Shown here: positions 16,471-24,634 of the stretch, piece by piece
Numbering within the stretch: position 1 is the first letter of the stretch
Layout of the letters: each line of letters begins with the position of its first letter
NCBI RefSeq assembly: GCF_014650695.1
Contig: NZ_BMVL01000009.1
Coordinates: forward strand, 167,714-231,713
DNA from: Streptomyces avidinii
GTDB lineage: Bacteria > Actinomycetota > Actinomycetes > Streptomycetales > Streptomycetaceae
DNA: 64,000 bases
Direction: 5' to 3'
Program-made: the position numbers and the translations under genes
The notes under the pieces: generated by a model
What the model was told of the DNA's origin: nothing
Seen by the model: only the letters and a program-made list of their open reading frames with translations
Databases searched by the model: none

Positions 16471-17349
16471 ATGACGGACCCCGCCGCAGTGGAACGGGAC
16501 GCCGCCGAGGCCGCCTCGGCCTTCGCCCATCCGGCCGTGGCACCGGACGTGACCGCCGCGTACGGCGAACATCCCGACCACGTCGTCGACTTCTACGCCC
16601 CGCGCCGCGAAACCGGGGGCCCGGCCCCGCTGGTGGTGCTGCTGCACGGCGGTGCGTGGCGGGCCCCGTACGACCGGCAGCACGTCACGCCCTTCGCGGA
16701 CTTCCTGTCCCGGCGGGGTTTCGCCGTCGCCAACGTCGAGTACCGGCGCGGCAGTTCCGTGCCGCACCAGAACGCCGAGGGGCCGGTCGCCGGGCGCTGG
16801 CCGGAGACCTTCGACGACGTCGCCGCCGCGATGGACGCCCTCCCCGCGCTGGCGGCCGCCGCGCTCCCGCAGGCCGATGTCCGCCGTACGGTCGTCACCG
16901 GCCACTCGGCGGGCGGCCACCTCGCGCTGTGGGCCGCGGCCCGGCACGTGCTCCCGTACGACTCCCCCTGGCGGCTGCCCGCCCCGCCGATGCTGCGCGG
17001 CGTGGTGGCGCTGGCCCCGATCGCGGACTTCGTGGTGGCGGAGGAGCTGGGCGTGTGCGGCGGCGCGAGTGCGCAGCTGCTGGGCGGGGCGGACCACTGG
17101 GAGGAGCGCCTGGCGTGCGCCGACCCGGCGGCGCTGCTGCCGACGGGGATCGCCACGGCGGTGGTGCAGGGCCGGGACGACATCGTGGTCCCGCAGCAGG
17201 TGTCCGAGGCGTATGTGGCGGCGGCCGCGAAGGCGGGGGAGATGGTCGGGCTGACGCTGTTGGACGCGGTCGGTCACTTTCCGCTGATCGACCCGGCGGC
17301 GGACGCGTGCGCGGTGGTTGCCGAGGAGATCTCGCAGCTGGCCTGGTAG
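16471..17349 (+). CDS. alpha/beta hydrolase, probable kynurenine formamidase
   Basis: The 292-residue hydrolase has the oxyanion motif HGGAW (59-63), the nucleophile elbow GHSAGGH (Ser146), and plausible acid and base residues in QGRDDIVVP (Asp236/237) and VGHFP (His269). The HGGxW type and the position just after TDO and kynureninase fit an arylformamidase that converts N-formylkynurenine to kynurenine, the missing middle step. It lies 171 bases after kynU past a hairpin, so it may have its own promoter. The assignment rests on motif plus context. A generic esterase is the alternative. Confidence 0.8.
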   Translation: MTDPAAVERDAAEAASAFAHPAVAPDVTAAYGEHPDHVVDFYAPRRETGGPAPLVVLLHGGAWRAPYDRQHVTPFADFLSRRGFAVANVEYRRGSSVPHQNAEGPVAGRWPETFDDVAAAMDALPALAAAALPQADVRRTVVTGHSAGGHLALWAAARHVLPYDSPWRLPAPPMLRGVVALAPIADFVVAEELGVCGGASAQLLGGADHWEERLACADPAALLPTGIATAVVQGRDDIVVPQQVSEAYVAAAAKAGEMVGLTLLDAVGHFPLIDPAADACAVVAEEISQLAW

Positions 17350-17425
17350 GCCCCACCGTCCCTTCCGGTCCGCCGCCCGGACCCGGTCCGAAAACCAGGT
17401 CGGGGTGCCTGGACCCGTGTGTACG

Positions 17426-17452
17426 CTGATCATGTTTTGGTCTGATCATGTT
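17426..17452 (+). repeat. direct repeat CTGATCATGTT upstream of the PKD-paralogue remnant
   Basis: Two perfect copies of the 11-base sequence (17426-17436 and 17442-17452) are separated by five bases. Each holds the palindrome TGATCA. They lie where the promoter or leader of the remnant would be. A purine run of mostly A follows. Confidence 0.7.
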
Positions 17453-17477
17453 CAAAAAAAGAAAAAAATGGGGGCCG

Positions 17478-17844
17478 GTGCGCAATCGCCGACTCGTAAT
17501 GACCGGGCGGCCGCCTGCCGGCCCGCGGCCACATCTCGCAGTGGGTCTCCGGGGAGGCGGAGGGCGACGAGGCCTACGTCCTGAACACCACCGTCACCGA
17601 GACGACGGACTCCGGTTTCCTCTCCGTGGCGCCGAGCCCGTTCCCCTGGCTGGTGAACGACGACCCGAACGCGCCCGAGCCGCCGCGTCCCGGTTCCTCC
17701 ACCCTGAACTGGACGGCCGGCCGGACCGTCCCGAACCTGGTGCAGGCGAGTGCCGGCGAGCACGGAATCATCAACTTCTGGAACCAGGGCTGGAAGGACG
17801 CCGACCTCGTCGTCGACATCTTCGGCGTCTACCAGAACGACTGA
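17478..17844 (+). pseudogene. collapsed paralogue of the downstream PKD/beta-repeat secreted protein
   Basis: The 5' part repeats the leader and first codons of the intact gene at 18058: GGGGCCGGTGCGCA, then VRNRRLV against VRSRRLV. After about seven codons the match jumps to the C-terminal repeat. From 17503 a different frame encodes AYVLNTTVTETTDSGFLSVAP through STLNWTAGRTVPNLVQASAGE to DLVVDIFGVYQND, very similar to the end of the intact protein. The middle (about 450 residues) is missing and the two parts are in different frames, so no full product can be made. Nucleotide divergence suggests an old duplicate rather than a recent one. Confidence 0.8.
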
Positions 17845-17985
17845 TGCGCCGGTGAGCGAGCGGGAGGAGCGGCGGGCGACAGCGTGCCGTTCCCCCCAGC
17901 CTCCCCATCACGGCGCAGCCCGTACCGGGCAATGGGTGCACGGTGGGACAGAATCCCGCCAACTCCCCCCGCCCGTACGGATATC

Positions 17986-18001
17986 CGTCGAACGTTCGAC
18001 G
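17986..18001. promoter_or_regulatory. 16-bp perfect palindrome upstream of the PKD gene
   Basis: CGTCGAACGTTCGACG is self-complementary and lies 56 bases before the start of the intact PKD gene. It is a candidate operator. The 200 bases between the remnant and this gene hold nothing else recognisable. Confidence 0.5.
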
Positions 18002-18057
18002 ATGATCTGTGTACTCTGGAACCTCATTCCTGAGCACGTTCAAAAATGGGGGGGCCG

Positions 18058-19725
18058 GTGCGCAGTCGCCGTCTCGTAATTTCCGTTGCCGTCATCGCGG
18101 CCACGATCGGTCTCGTACCGGGCATGGCCCAGGCGGCCGAGCCCGTCGCGCCGCCCGTGTCGGCGCCGAATATCGACCTCGGCAAGGCCGCGGCGTCGAA
18201 CTTCAAGACCTACAGGAGCCCGGCCGAGAAGTCGGTCCGCAAGACCCTGCCGGCTGCCAAGGGGAAGGCAGCCGCCGCCGCGGGCAACCCGGACCTGAAC
18301 ATGGTCCTGTCCGCCACCAGCAAGACCGCTCACGGGGTGGAGCTGGTCACCGACCTGATCAGCGAGACGGCTTCGCTGACCGTCACGGTCGAGTGGGGCG
18401 ACGGGAAGAAGGACGTCGTAGCCGCCTCCGGCGCCGGCCCGCTGACGCACCGGCACGCCTACGCGGAGCTCGGCGAGTACGACATCAAGGTCACGGTGAC
18501 GGACACCGCGAACGCGGTCGAGGTCGTCAACACCCTCCCGTACGGCACCGCGGGTTCGGAGTTCACCCCGGTGGCCCCCACGCGCCTCCTGGACACCCGT
18601 ACCGGGCTCGGAGGGCCCCAGGGTGCGGTGCAGTCGTCCGGCACCGCCCGGGTGAAGGTCGGCGGCAACGCCGGCATCCCCGAGGGGGTGACGGCGGTCG
18701 TCCTCAACGTGACCGCCACCGAGACCAACAACTCCGGCTTCGTCACCGCCTTCCCGGAGGGCGGGGTGCGTCCGAAGACGTCCAACGTCAACTGGGACAA
18801 GGGGCAGACCGTCCCGAACCAGGTCATCGTGCCCGTCGGCAAGAACGGCTACGTCGACCTGTACAACGCCAGCTGGACCGGATCGGCCCACCTGATCGCC
18901 GACGTCACCGGCTACTTCACGCCGAAGTCCGCCAGCGGTTACACCTCGATGACCCCGGCGCGCTTCGTCGACACCCGTGAGGGACTCGGCACCTACCGGG
19001 GCCAGCTGGGCGGCCAGGGCTCCTTCAGCACCCAGATCAGCGGCCTGCGGGGCGTGCCCGAGGGCGTCACCGCCGTCGCGCTGAACGTCACCGTCACCAA
19101 CCCGGGCAAGTACGGTCACCTGACCGTCTTCCCGAGCGGCCAGGCGGCGCCGGACACCTCCAGCCTGAACTTCGCTGCCGGTCAGACCGTCGCCAACTCG
19201 GTGATCGTGCCCGTCGGCAAGGACGGGAAGATCAGCTTCCGCAACGGTGCCTACGCCGGGGTCGACGTCGTCGTCGACGTGGTCGGCTACTACAGCCCGG
19301 ACAGCAGGGGCTCGTTCGTCCCGATCGCTCCGGTCCGTCGCCTGGACACCCGCGAGCCCAAGGACCCGTACCACGGTGTGATCCCCGGCGGTTACTACCT
19401 GCCGGTGACGTTCACCCCCGACGCCGTGGACGACGGTGTCTCGGGCTACGTGCTGAACGCCACGGTCACCAACACCGCCGACAACGGCTTCCTCTCGGTC
19501 GCCCCGGACCCGAACTCGCTGGAGGCGTACCGAAACGGCACCGCGGTGCCGCCGGAGCTCCCCGGCTCCTCCACCCTGAACTGGACGACCGGCAAGACCG
19601 TCGCGAACCTGGTCCAGGCGAGCGCCGGTGAGAACGGGATCGCCGACTTCTTCAACCAGAGCTGGGACGAGTGGGCGACCACCGACCTGGTCGTCGACGT
19701 CTTCGGTTACTACGAGACCAACTAG
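18058..19725 (+). CDS. secreted PKD-domain protein with three beta-sandwich repeats
   Basis: A signal peptide (about 1-27, VRSRRLVISVAVIAATIG then AQAAEP) leads to a linker and a PKD-like domain (about 81-160, with VEWGDG and HAYAELGEYDIKVTV). Three tandem repeats of about 120-135 residues follow, at about 169-287, 295-413 and 420-553. Each has a (R)xLDTR start, a VTAVxLNVTxT strand, a NxxxGQTVxNxVxVPVG strand and a DVxGYY end. Such repeats occur in exported Streptomyces proteins and probably bind cell-wall or surface glycans; that is inference. I prefer the GTG at 18058, with the GGGGGGG run as ribosome site, because only this start is in frame in the upstream remnant. The ATG at 18046 is the alternative. 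Confidence 0.85.
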   Translation: MRSRRLVISVAVIAATIGLVPGMAQAAEPVAPPVSAPNIDLGKAAASNFKTYRSPAEKSVRKTLPAAKGKAAAAAGNPDLNMVLSATSKTAHGVELVTDLISETASLTVTVEWGDGKKDVVAASGAGPLTHRHAYAELGEYDIKVTVTDTANAVEVVNTLPYGTAGSEFTPVAPTRLLDTRTGLGGPQGAVQSSGTARVKVGGNAGIPEGVTAVVLNVTATETNNSGFVTAFPEGGVRPKTSNVNWDKGQTVPNQVIVPVGKNGYVDLYNASWTGSAHLIADVTGYFTPKSASGYTSMTPARFVDTREGLGTYRGQLGGQGSFSTQISGLRGVPEGVTAVALNVTVTNPGKYGHLTVFPSGQAAPDTSSLNFAAGQTVANSVIVPVGKDGKISFRNGAYAGVDVVVDVVGYYSPDSRGSFVPIAPVRRLDTREPKDPYHGVIPGGYYLPVTFTPDAVDDGVSGYVLNATVTNTADNGFLSVAPDPNSLEAYRNGTAVPPELPGSSTLNWTTGKTVANLVQASAGENGIADFFNQSWDEWATTDLVVDVFGYYETN

Positions 19726-19735
19726 TCGTTCCGCA

Positions 19736-19772
19736 TACGGGCGCCCCGGGATCCGCTCCCGGGGCGCCCGTA
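19736..19772 (+). terminator. terminator after the PKD gene
   Basis: A 15-bp perfect stem (TACGGGCGCCCCGGG and its complement) with a 7-base loop begins 10 bases after the stop codon. Confidence 0.85.
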
Positions 19773-19903
19773 CGTGTCCGCGTACCCCGGCCCACCGACG
19801 GCCCGTCACCTGGTGGAACGGTCAACCACCGGCCTGCCAGGACACCTCCGGACCCCGGGACTAGCCTGAAAGAGGGATCCGACCTCCGGAAGGTTGCGGA
19901 CCT

Positions 19904-20992
19904 ATGAAGGTGCAGCGCAGCGGCGCCGTGTTGGCCGCCGCGACAGTGGTGCTCGGGACCATGTCCGCGTCGTCCGCCTCGGCGGACGACAAGGACCCCA
20001 AGGAGATCTACGAACAGGCGGCGCCCGCCACCGTGCGCGTCGTCGGGAAGTACACCGAGGGAAGCGGCTTCGTCTTCGACTCCGACAAAGGGCTCATCGT
20101 CACCAATGCCCACGTGGTCGTGGACGAGCCCTCCCTGAAGGTCGCGGTCGGAGACCAGCCCCCAGCAGCCGCCCGGGTGGTCGGGATCGATCCCTGCGAA
20201 GACCTGGCGGTCCTGGCCTTCACCTCGAAGCCGTCCGAGCTGAAGGCCCTGGAGTTCGACAAGAGCAAGGACGTCCAGGTCGCCGACACGGTCACTGCGC
20301 TCGGCTACCCGGAAGGGCTGGGCCAGGCCAACCAGAAGGCCATCTACACGGCCGGCTCGGTGCAGAACCCGAACGTCGTGGACGCCGAGCCCTCCACATC
20401 GATGCCGCGCTATCCCGCCACGATCCAGCACTCCGCGACCGTGAACGCGGGCAACTCCGGCGGCCCGTTGCTCAACGGCCAGGGGAAGGTCGTCGGGATC
20501 AACTCGCTGGCCGCCACCGGCGACGTACAGGGGCAGTTCTACGCCATCAGCGCCGACCACGCCCGGCCGGTGCTCGACAGCCTGGCCTCCGGAGTCATGA
20601 AGAACGACCCCGGTTGGCGGCTCCTGGCCCTGGACGACCCGGAACTCGCCGCGAACTTCGTCGAGGAGGAGCAGGCCGAGGCGGAGAGCACCCAGAAGAA
20701 GTTGATCGCCAAGGGTGTGACCGGAGTGTTCGTCGTCGACACCCGGACGAACTCGCCCGCGGCCAAGGCCAACCTGGGCACCTACGACGTCGTCACCGCC
20801 ATGAAGGACACCCCGGTGGAGACGGTCGCCGAGGTCTGCGACGTCCTCCAGTCCTCCTCGGCCGGCGAGAAGATCCCCCTGGAAGGCGTGTTCTCCGCCA
20901 ACGCCGACGGCAAGCAGTCCAAGTTCGGTGAGGCCTGGACGTCCGACCTCGTCCTCGAAAAGGGCGGACCCACGTCCACTCCCAGCCGCTGA
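19904..20992 (+). CDS. exported HtrA/trypsin-like serine protease
   Basis: The 362-residue protein starts with a Sec signal peptide (MKVQRSGAVLAAATVVLG, cleavage near ASA-DD at 27). The trypsin-like domain has the triad in order: TNAHVVV (His70), PCEDLAVL (Asp100) and NAGNSGGPLL (Ser185). A C-terminal region (about 255-345, GVFVVDTRTNSPAAKANLGTYDVV) looks like a divergent PDZ domain. It is likely an extracytoplasmic protein-quality or processing protease. The ATG follows GGAAGG at good spacing. It follows the PKD gene terminator, so it is probably transcribed alone. Confidence 0.88.
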   Translation: MKVQRSGAVLAAATVVLGTMSASSASADDKDPKEIYEQAAPATVRVVGKYTEGSGFVFDSDKGLIVTNAHVVVDEPSLKVAVGDQPPAAARVVGIDPCEDLAVLAFTSKPSELKALEFDKSKDVQVADTVTALGYPEGLGQANQKAIYTAGSVQNPNVVDAEPSTSMPRYPATIQHSATVNAGNSGGPLLNGQGKVVGINSLAATGDVQGQFYAISADHARPVLDSLASGVMKNDPGWRLLALDDPELAANFVEEEQAEAESTQKKLIAKGVTGVFVVDTRTNSPAAKANLGTYDVVTAMKDTPVETVAEVCDVLQSSSAGEKIPLEGVFSANADGKQSKFGEAWTSDLVLEKGGPTSTPSR

Positions 20993-21106
20993 GCAGGACT
21001 GCCGGCGGGACTGCCCGGCGGGATGTCCGGCCGGCAGGACCCCGTCCGGCCGTCCGGCTCCGTCTGGCCGTCTCCTCCGGATCCTGCCGGGCCCGAAAGA
21101 GACGGT

Positions 21107-22099
21107 CTAGTCGTCCGGCTCCGTCCAGCGGTCCGAGGTTCCCGGGGCCAGGTGCTCGACCAGTTCGGCCAGGTCCTCGCAGACCTGCTCGATCTTCAGG
21201 CGCACGTTGTTCTGCTCGGTGACCAGAGCCGCCAGCAGCAGGCCGGTCAGGGCCGCGGCTCCGTTGAGCGCCTGGAGGTTGATCATGACTTCCAGGAGGC
21301 TGTGCTCGGCGAAGGGACCGGCGTGGTCGGTCGCCGCCGAGATCGTCAGGACGGAGACCAGCAGGGTGACCGGAGCGCTCCCGGCGAGCTGGAAGCGTAC
21401 GGCCGCCCAGATGATCACGGGGAAGACGAGGAACAGCAGTGAGAGGGAGCTCCGGGTGGCCACCAGGGTGACGACGACGGCGGTGACCGCCAGGGCCGCC
21501 GCCTCGGCCGCGCGGTAGCCGTCCAGGGGCCGCCGGGCCGTCACGACCCTGCGCAGGACGAGCAGCAGCGGGGTGAGCACGAGCACTCCCATCGCGTCCC
21601 CGGCCCACCAGGCCGACCAGACGGGCCAGAACTGCGACAGCGGCAGGTCGCCGGTGAGCACCAGCGTCCAGGTTCCGATCGTGGCGCTGATGAGCATGGG
21701 CCACAGACCGCCCAGGAAGACCAGCGCCAGGGCGTCCCGCAGCCGGTCCAGCTCGGTACGGAAGCCCGCCCTGCGGAGCATCAGGTACGCGCATACCGGG
21801 GCGAGGACGTTGCCCGCGACGATGATCAGGCCCGGCGGGTCGAAATCGGCGATCCGCTCGATGGTGAGGTACGTACCGAGCGCGATCCCCGGCCAGGCCC
21901 GCAGGCCGAGCCAGAGCAGGGCGGTCACCGCGACGCCTGTCGGCAGCCACAGGGGCGTGACCTCTGCGCCGTCCACGACCACGCGCTGGTAGAGGCCGAT
22001 CAATCCGCCCGCATAGTAGGCGAGGGCGACGGCGAGGATCGGCAGCAGAGCTGCGGGCAGTCGTCGCCATCCCTCGGTGCGCACCACAGCATCAGACAA
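21107..22099 (-). CDS. MASE1-domain integral membrane sensor protein
   Basis: This is a 330-residue protein with eight or so transmembrane helices. The first stretch (GGLIGLYQ...EVTPLWLPTGVAVTALLWLG) and LGGLWPMLISATIGTWTLVL followed by WAGDAMGVLVLTPLLL match the MASE1 sensory membrane domain. A short C-terminal cytoplasmic helix (about 290-330, NNVRLKIEQVCEDLAELVEHL) may be a signalling coil, but no output domain is attached. It lies 42 bases after the PP2C phosphatase gene on the same strand, which suggests a two-protein sensor/phosphatase pair. Ligand unknown. Confidence 0.8.
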   Translation of the reverse strand: MSDAVVRTEGWRRLPAALLPILAVALAYYAGGLIGLYQRVVVDGAEVTPLWLPTGVAVTALLWLGLRAWPGIALGTYLTIERIADFDPPGLIIVAGNVLAPVCAYLMLRRAGFRTELDRLRDALALVFLGGLWPMLISATIGTWTLVLTGDLPLSQFWPVWSAWWAGDAMGVLVLTPLLLVLRRVVTARRPLDGYRAAEAAALAVTAVVVTLVATRSSLSLLFLVFPVIIWAAVRFQLAGSAPVTLLVSVLTISAATDHAGPFAEHSLLEVMINLQALNGAAALTGLLLAALVTEQNNVRLKIEQVCEDLAELVEHLAPGTSDRWTEPDD

Positions 22100-22141
22100 C
22101 AGCCCGGCGTCCGGGCGGGCCGTGACACGCGCTACCGCGCG

Positions 22142-22966
22142 CTACCGGGATCCCACGTCGTCGTGGCTGAGGACGAGTACGGCGGCGTCATCGGCGTGGC
22201 CGGTGGAGTCGGCCACCTTCATCACCTCGGCGGCCAGCTCGCCCGGGTCGGTGCCCGCGGCGTCCCGGACCACCCTGGCCACTCGTTCCAGTCCCACCTC
22301 GATCGGGAACTTCGGACCCTCCACCACGCCGTCGGTGAGCAGGACGATCGACCCCGCCTTCGTCAGTCGGCGCCGGGTGACCGCGTATCCCGCCCCGGGC
22401 ATCAGGTTCAGCGGCAGGCCGCCGTCGTCCTCGGCGATGCCGTACTCGCCGTCGACGGTGGCCCAGACCGACGGAACGTGGCCTGCCCGGGCGGTTTCCA
22501 GCTCCCGGGTCTCCGGATCGAAGCGGAGCAGGGTGCAGGTCGCGAAGAGCTCGCGGTCCATGGAGAGCAGCACCTCGTTGGCCCGGCTCAGCACCTCGCC
22601 CGGATCGACGACGACGCCGGCCACGGCACGCAGACAGATCCGCACCTGCCCCATGAAGGCGGCCGCCTCCACATCGTGTCCCTGGACGTCACCGATGCAG
22701 AAGGCGAGCGCGCCCTCCGGCAGTTTGAAGCCGTCGTACCAGTCGCCGCCGATGTCCAGGCCGTGCCGGGCCGGCGAGTACCGGGCCGCGGTTCGCAGGC
22801 CCGGCAGTGCGGGGAGGGAGGCGGGCAGCATCTCGCTCTGCAGCGCCTCGGCCAGGTCCACCCGGGCCTGCTGCAGCTCCACCCCGCGGCGGGCCTGGTC
22901 GGCGAGCCGCCCGAGGGTGCTGAGCAGGTCGGCGCTGGCCGCCCGCGGGGCACGGCGAGGACTCAC
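22142..22966 (-). CDS. PP2C-type (SpoIIE/RsbU) serine/threonine phosphatase
   Basis: The 274-residue protein has a short helical N-terminus (about 10-50, a possible coiled coil). The PPM/SpoIIE catalytic domain follows, with IGGDWYDGF, GDVQGHDVEAAAFMGQVR, TARAGHVPSVW, LLTDGVVEGP and HADDAAVLVL. The conserved aspartates for the two metal ions are present. Members of this group dephosphorylate anti-anti-sigma factors in partner-switching pathways. No anti-sigma or anti-anti-sigma gene is adjacent. It starts with GTG after CGGAG and is followed by the MASE1 gene. Confidence 0.88.
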   Translation of the reverse strand: MSPRRAPRAASADLLSTLGRLADQARRGVELQQARVDLAEALQSEMLPASLPALPGLRTAARYSPARHGLDIGGDWYDGFKLPEGALAFCIGDVQGHDVEAAAFMGQVRICLRAVAGVVVDPGEVLSRANEVLLSMDRELFATCTLLRFDPETRELETARAGHVPSVWATVDGEYGIAEDDGGLPLNLMPGAGYAVTRRRLTKAGSIVLLTDGVVEGPKFPIEVGLERVARVVRDAAGTDPGELAAEVMKVADSTGHADDAAVLVLSHDDVGSR

Positions 22967-23136
22967 GGAACGCTCCGAGGTGCATCCATCCGTCCCTGCT
23001 TCCGCTGCGCGAAAAGCCCGTGCACATCATATTTCCGCCCACCCGGAAACCGCCCCCCGAGAGCGGGCCCGCCCTACGGGGGGCGGGTTCACGCCCCGCG
23101 GCGGCTCAGTCCCACTGCCCCTCGTCGCGGGGAACG

Positions 23137-23178
23137 CCGAAGGGGCGGCGGGCGCGGGTGCGCCTGCCGCCCCTTCGG
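23137..23178 (-). terminator. purA terminator
   Basis: A 13-bp perfect stem (CCGAAGGGGCGGC and its complement) with a 16-base loop lies 10 bases past the purA stop. The same hairpin also faces the start of the PP2C gene. Confidence 0.8.
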
Positions 23179-23187
23179 GGTCAGGGA

Positions 23188-24471
23188 CTAGAGGAACGAG
23201 TTGATCTCGATCGTCTCGGTGCGGCCGGGGCCGACGCCGATCGCGGAGATCGGGGCGCCCGACATCTCCTCCAGGGCCTTGACGTACGCCTGGGCGTTCG
23301 CCGGCAGATCCTCGAAGGTCTTGGCCTTGGTGATGTCCTCGGACCAGCCGGGGAGGTATTCGTAGATCGGCTTCGCGTGGTGGAAGTCCGTCTGCGAGTA
23401 CGGCAGCTCCTCGACGCGCTTGCCGTCGATCTCGTACGCGACGCAGACCGGGATCTGCTCCCAGCCGGTCAGCACGTCCAGCTTGGTGAGGAAGAAGTCC
23501 GTGAGGCCGTTCACGCGGGTGGCGTAACGTGCGATCGGCGCATCGAACCAACCGCAGCGGCGGTCACGTCCGGTGGTCACGCCGCGCTCGCCGCCGATGC
23601 GGCGCAGGTCCTCGCCGTCCTGGTCGAACAGCTCGGTCGGGAACGGGCCCGCGCCGACCCGGGTCGTGTAGGCCTTGAGGATGCCGATGACACGGCTGAT
23701 CTTCGTCGGGCCCACGCCGGTACCGGTGCAGGCGCCGCCGGCGGTCGGGTTGGACGAGGTGACGAAGGGGTAGGTGCCGTGGTCGACGTCGAGCAGCGTG
23801 CCCTGGCCGCCCTCGAACAGCACGACCTTGTCCTCGTCCAGCGCGTTGTTGAGGATCAGGGTGGTGTCGGCGACGTACGGCTTGATCTGCTCCGCGTACT
23901 GGAGCATCTCCTCGACGATCTGGGCGGCGTCGATCGCGCGGCGGTTGTACAGCTTCGCGAGGAGCTGGTTCTTGCCCTCCAGCGCCGCCTCGACCTTCTG
24001 GATCAGGATCGACTCGTCGTAGAGGTCCTGGACGCGGATGCCGATGCGGTTGATCTTGTCCGCGTACGTCGGGCCGATACCGCGACCGGTCGTACCGATC
24101 TTGCGCTTGCCCAGGAAACGCTCGCCGACCTTGTCGAGGGTGACGTTGTACGGCGTGATCAGGTGCGCGTTGCCGCTGATGAGCAGCTTGGAGGTGTCGA
24201 TGCCGCGCTCGTTGAGACCGCGCAGCTCGGAGAGCAGGACGGCCGGGTCGACGACGACACCGTTACCGATGACCGGGGTGCATCCGGGGGAGAGGATGCC
24301 GGAGGGGAGAAGGTGCAGCGCGTACTTCTGGTCGCCGACGACGACCGTGTGGCCGGCATTGTTGCCGCCCTGGTAGCGCACTACATAGTCAACGGATCCA
24401 CCGAGCAGGTCGGTGGCCTTTCCCTTGCCCTCGTCACCCCACTGAGCTCCGAGCAGCACAAGAGCGGGCAC
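23188..24471 (-). CDS. purA: adenylosuccinate synthetase PurA
   Basis: PurA joins IMP and aspartate using GTP in the first committed step to AMP. The 427-residue protein has the nucleotide loop GAQWGDEGKGK (Asp13), NNAGHTVV (His41), GTTGRGIGPTYADK, GPFPTELF and the C-terminal GVGPGRTETI, at the full family length. The GTG start at 24471 gives the family opening MPALVLLGAQ. It is transcribed alone, divergent from the diacylglycerol-kinase-like gene, and closed by a strong hairpin. Confidence 0.97.
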   Translation of the reverse strand: MPALVLLGAQWGDEGKGKATDLLGGSVDYVVRYQGGNNAGHTVVVGDQKYALHLLPSGILSPGCTPVIGNGVVVDPAVLLSELRGLNERGIDTSKLLISGNAHLITPYNVTLDKVGERFLGKRKIGTTGRGIGPTYADKINRIGIRVQDLYDESILIQKVEAALEGKNQLLAKLYNRRAIDAAQIVEEMLQYAEQIKPYVADTTLILNNALDEDKVVLFEGGQGTLLDVDHGTYPFVTSSNPTAGGACTGTGVGPTKISRVIGILKAYTTRVGAGPFPTELFDQDGEDLRRIGGERGVTTGRDRRCGWFDAPIARYATRVNGLTDFFLTKLDVLTGWEQIPVCVAYEIDGKRVEELPYSQTDFHHAKPIYEYLPGWSEDITKAKTFEDLPANAQAYVKALEEMSGAPISAIGVGPGRTETIEINSFL

Positions 24472-24572
24472 AGGCGTACACCTCTTCCGGATGGGGCATG
24501 TCCAAGGTCAGGGGGCGTACGACGATGTACACCGCAGGCTGAGCCGTCGGACCGGTGCCCCGGAATAGACGA

Positions 24573-24600
24573 AGGCCCTGGCGCAATAGCGCAAGGGCCT
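24573..24600. promoter_or_regulatory. hairpin in the purA / DAGK-like intergenic leader
   Basis: AGGCCCTGGCGC pairs with GCGCAAGGGCCT (one mismatch) around the 4-base loop AATA. It ends 34 bases before the start of the plus-strand gene and lies in its probable 5' leader. Attenuation is possible, but there is no clear evidence for it. Confidence 0.4.
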
Positions 24601-24634
24601 CTTGCACAAAGATGCTACCCGAGGAAGGACCGAG

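Noticed and set aside
17986..18001. LexA SOS box
   Set aside because: The palindrome contains GAACGTTC with no spacer. The LexA box needs about four bases between GAAC and GTTC.
18040..19809. 589-residue minus-strand frame opposite the PKD gene
   Set aside because: Its repeats simply mirror the sense-strand repeats. No start site or domain supports it.
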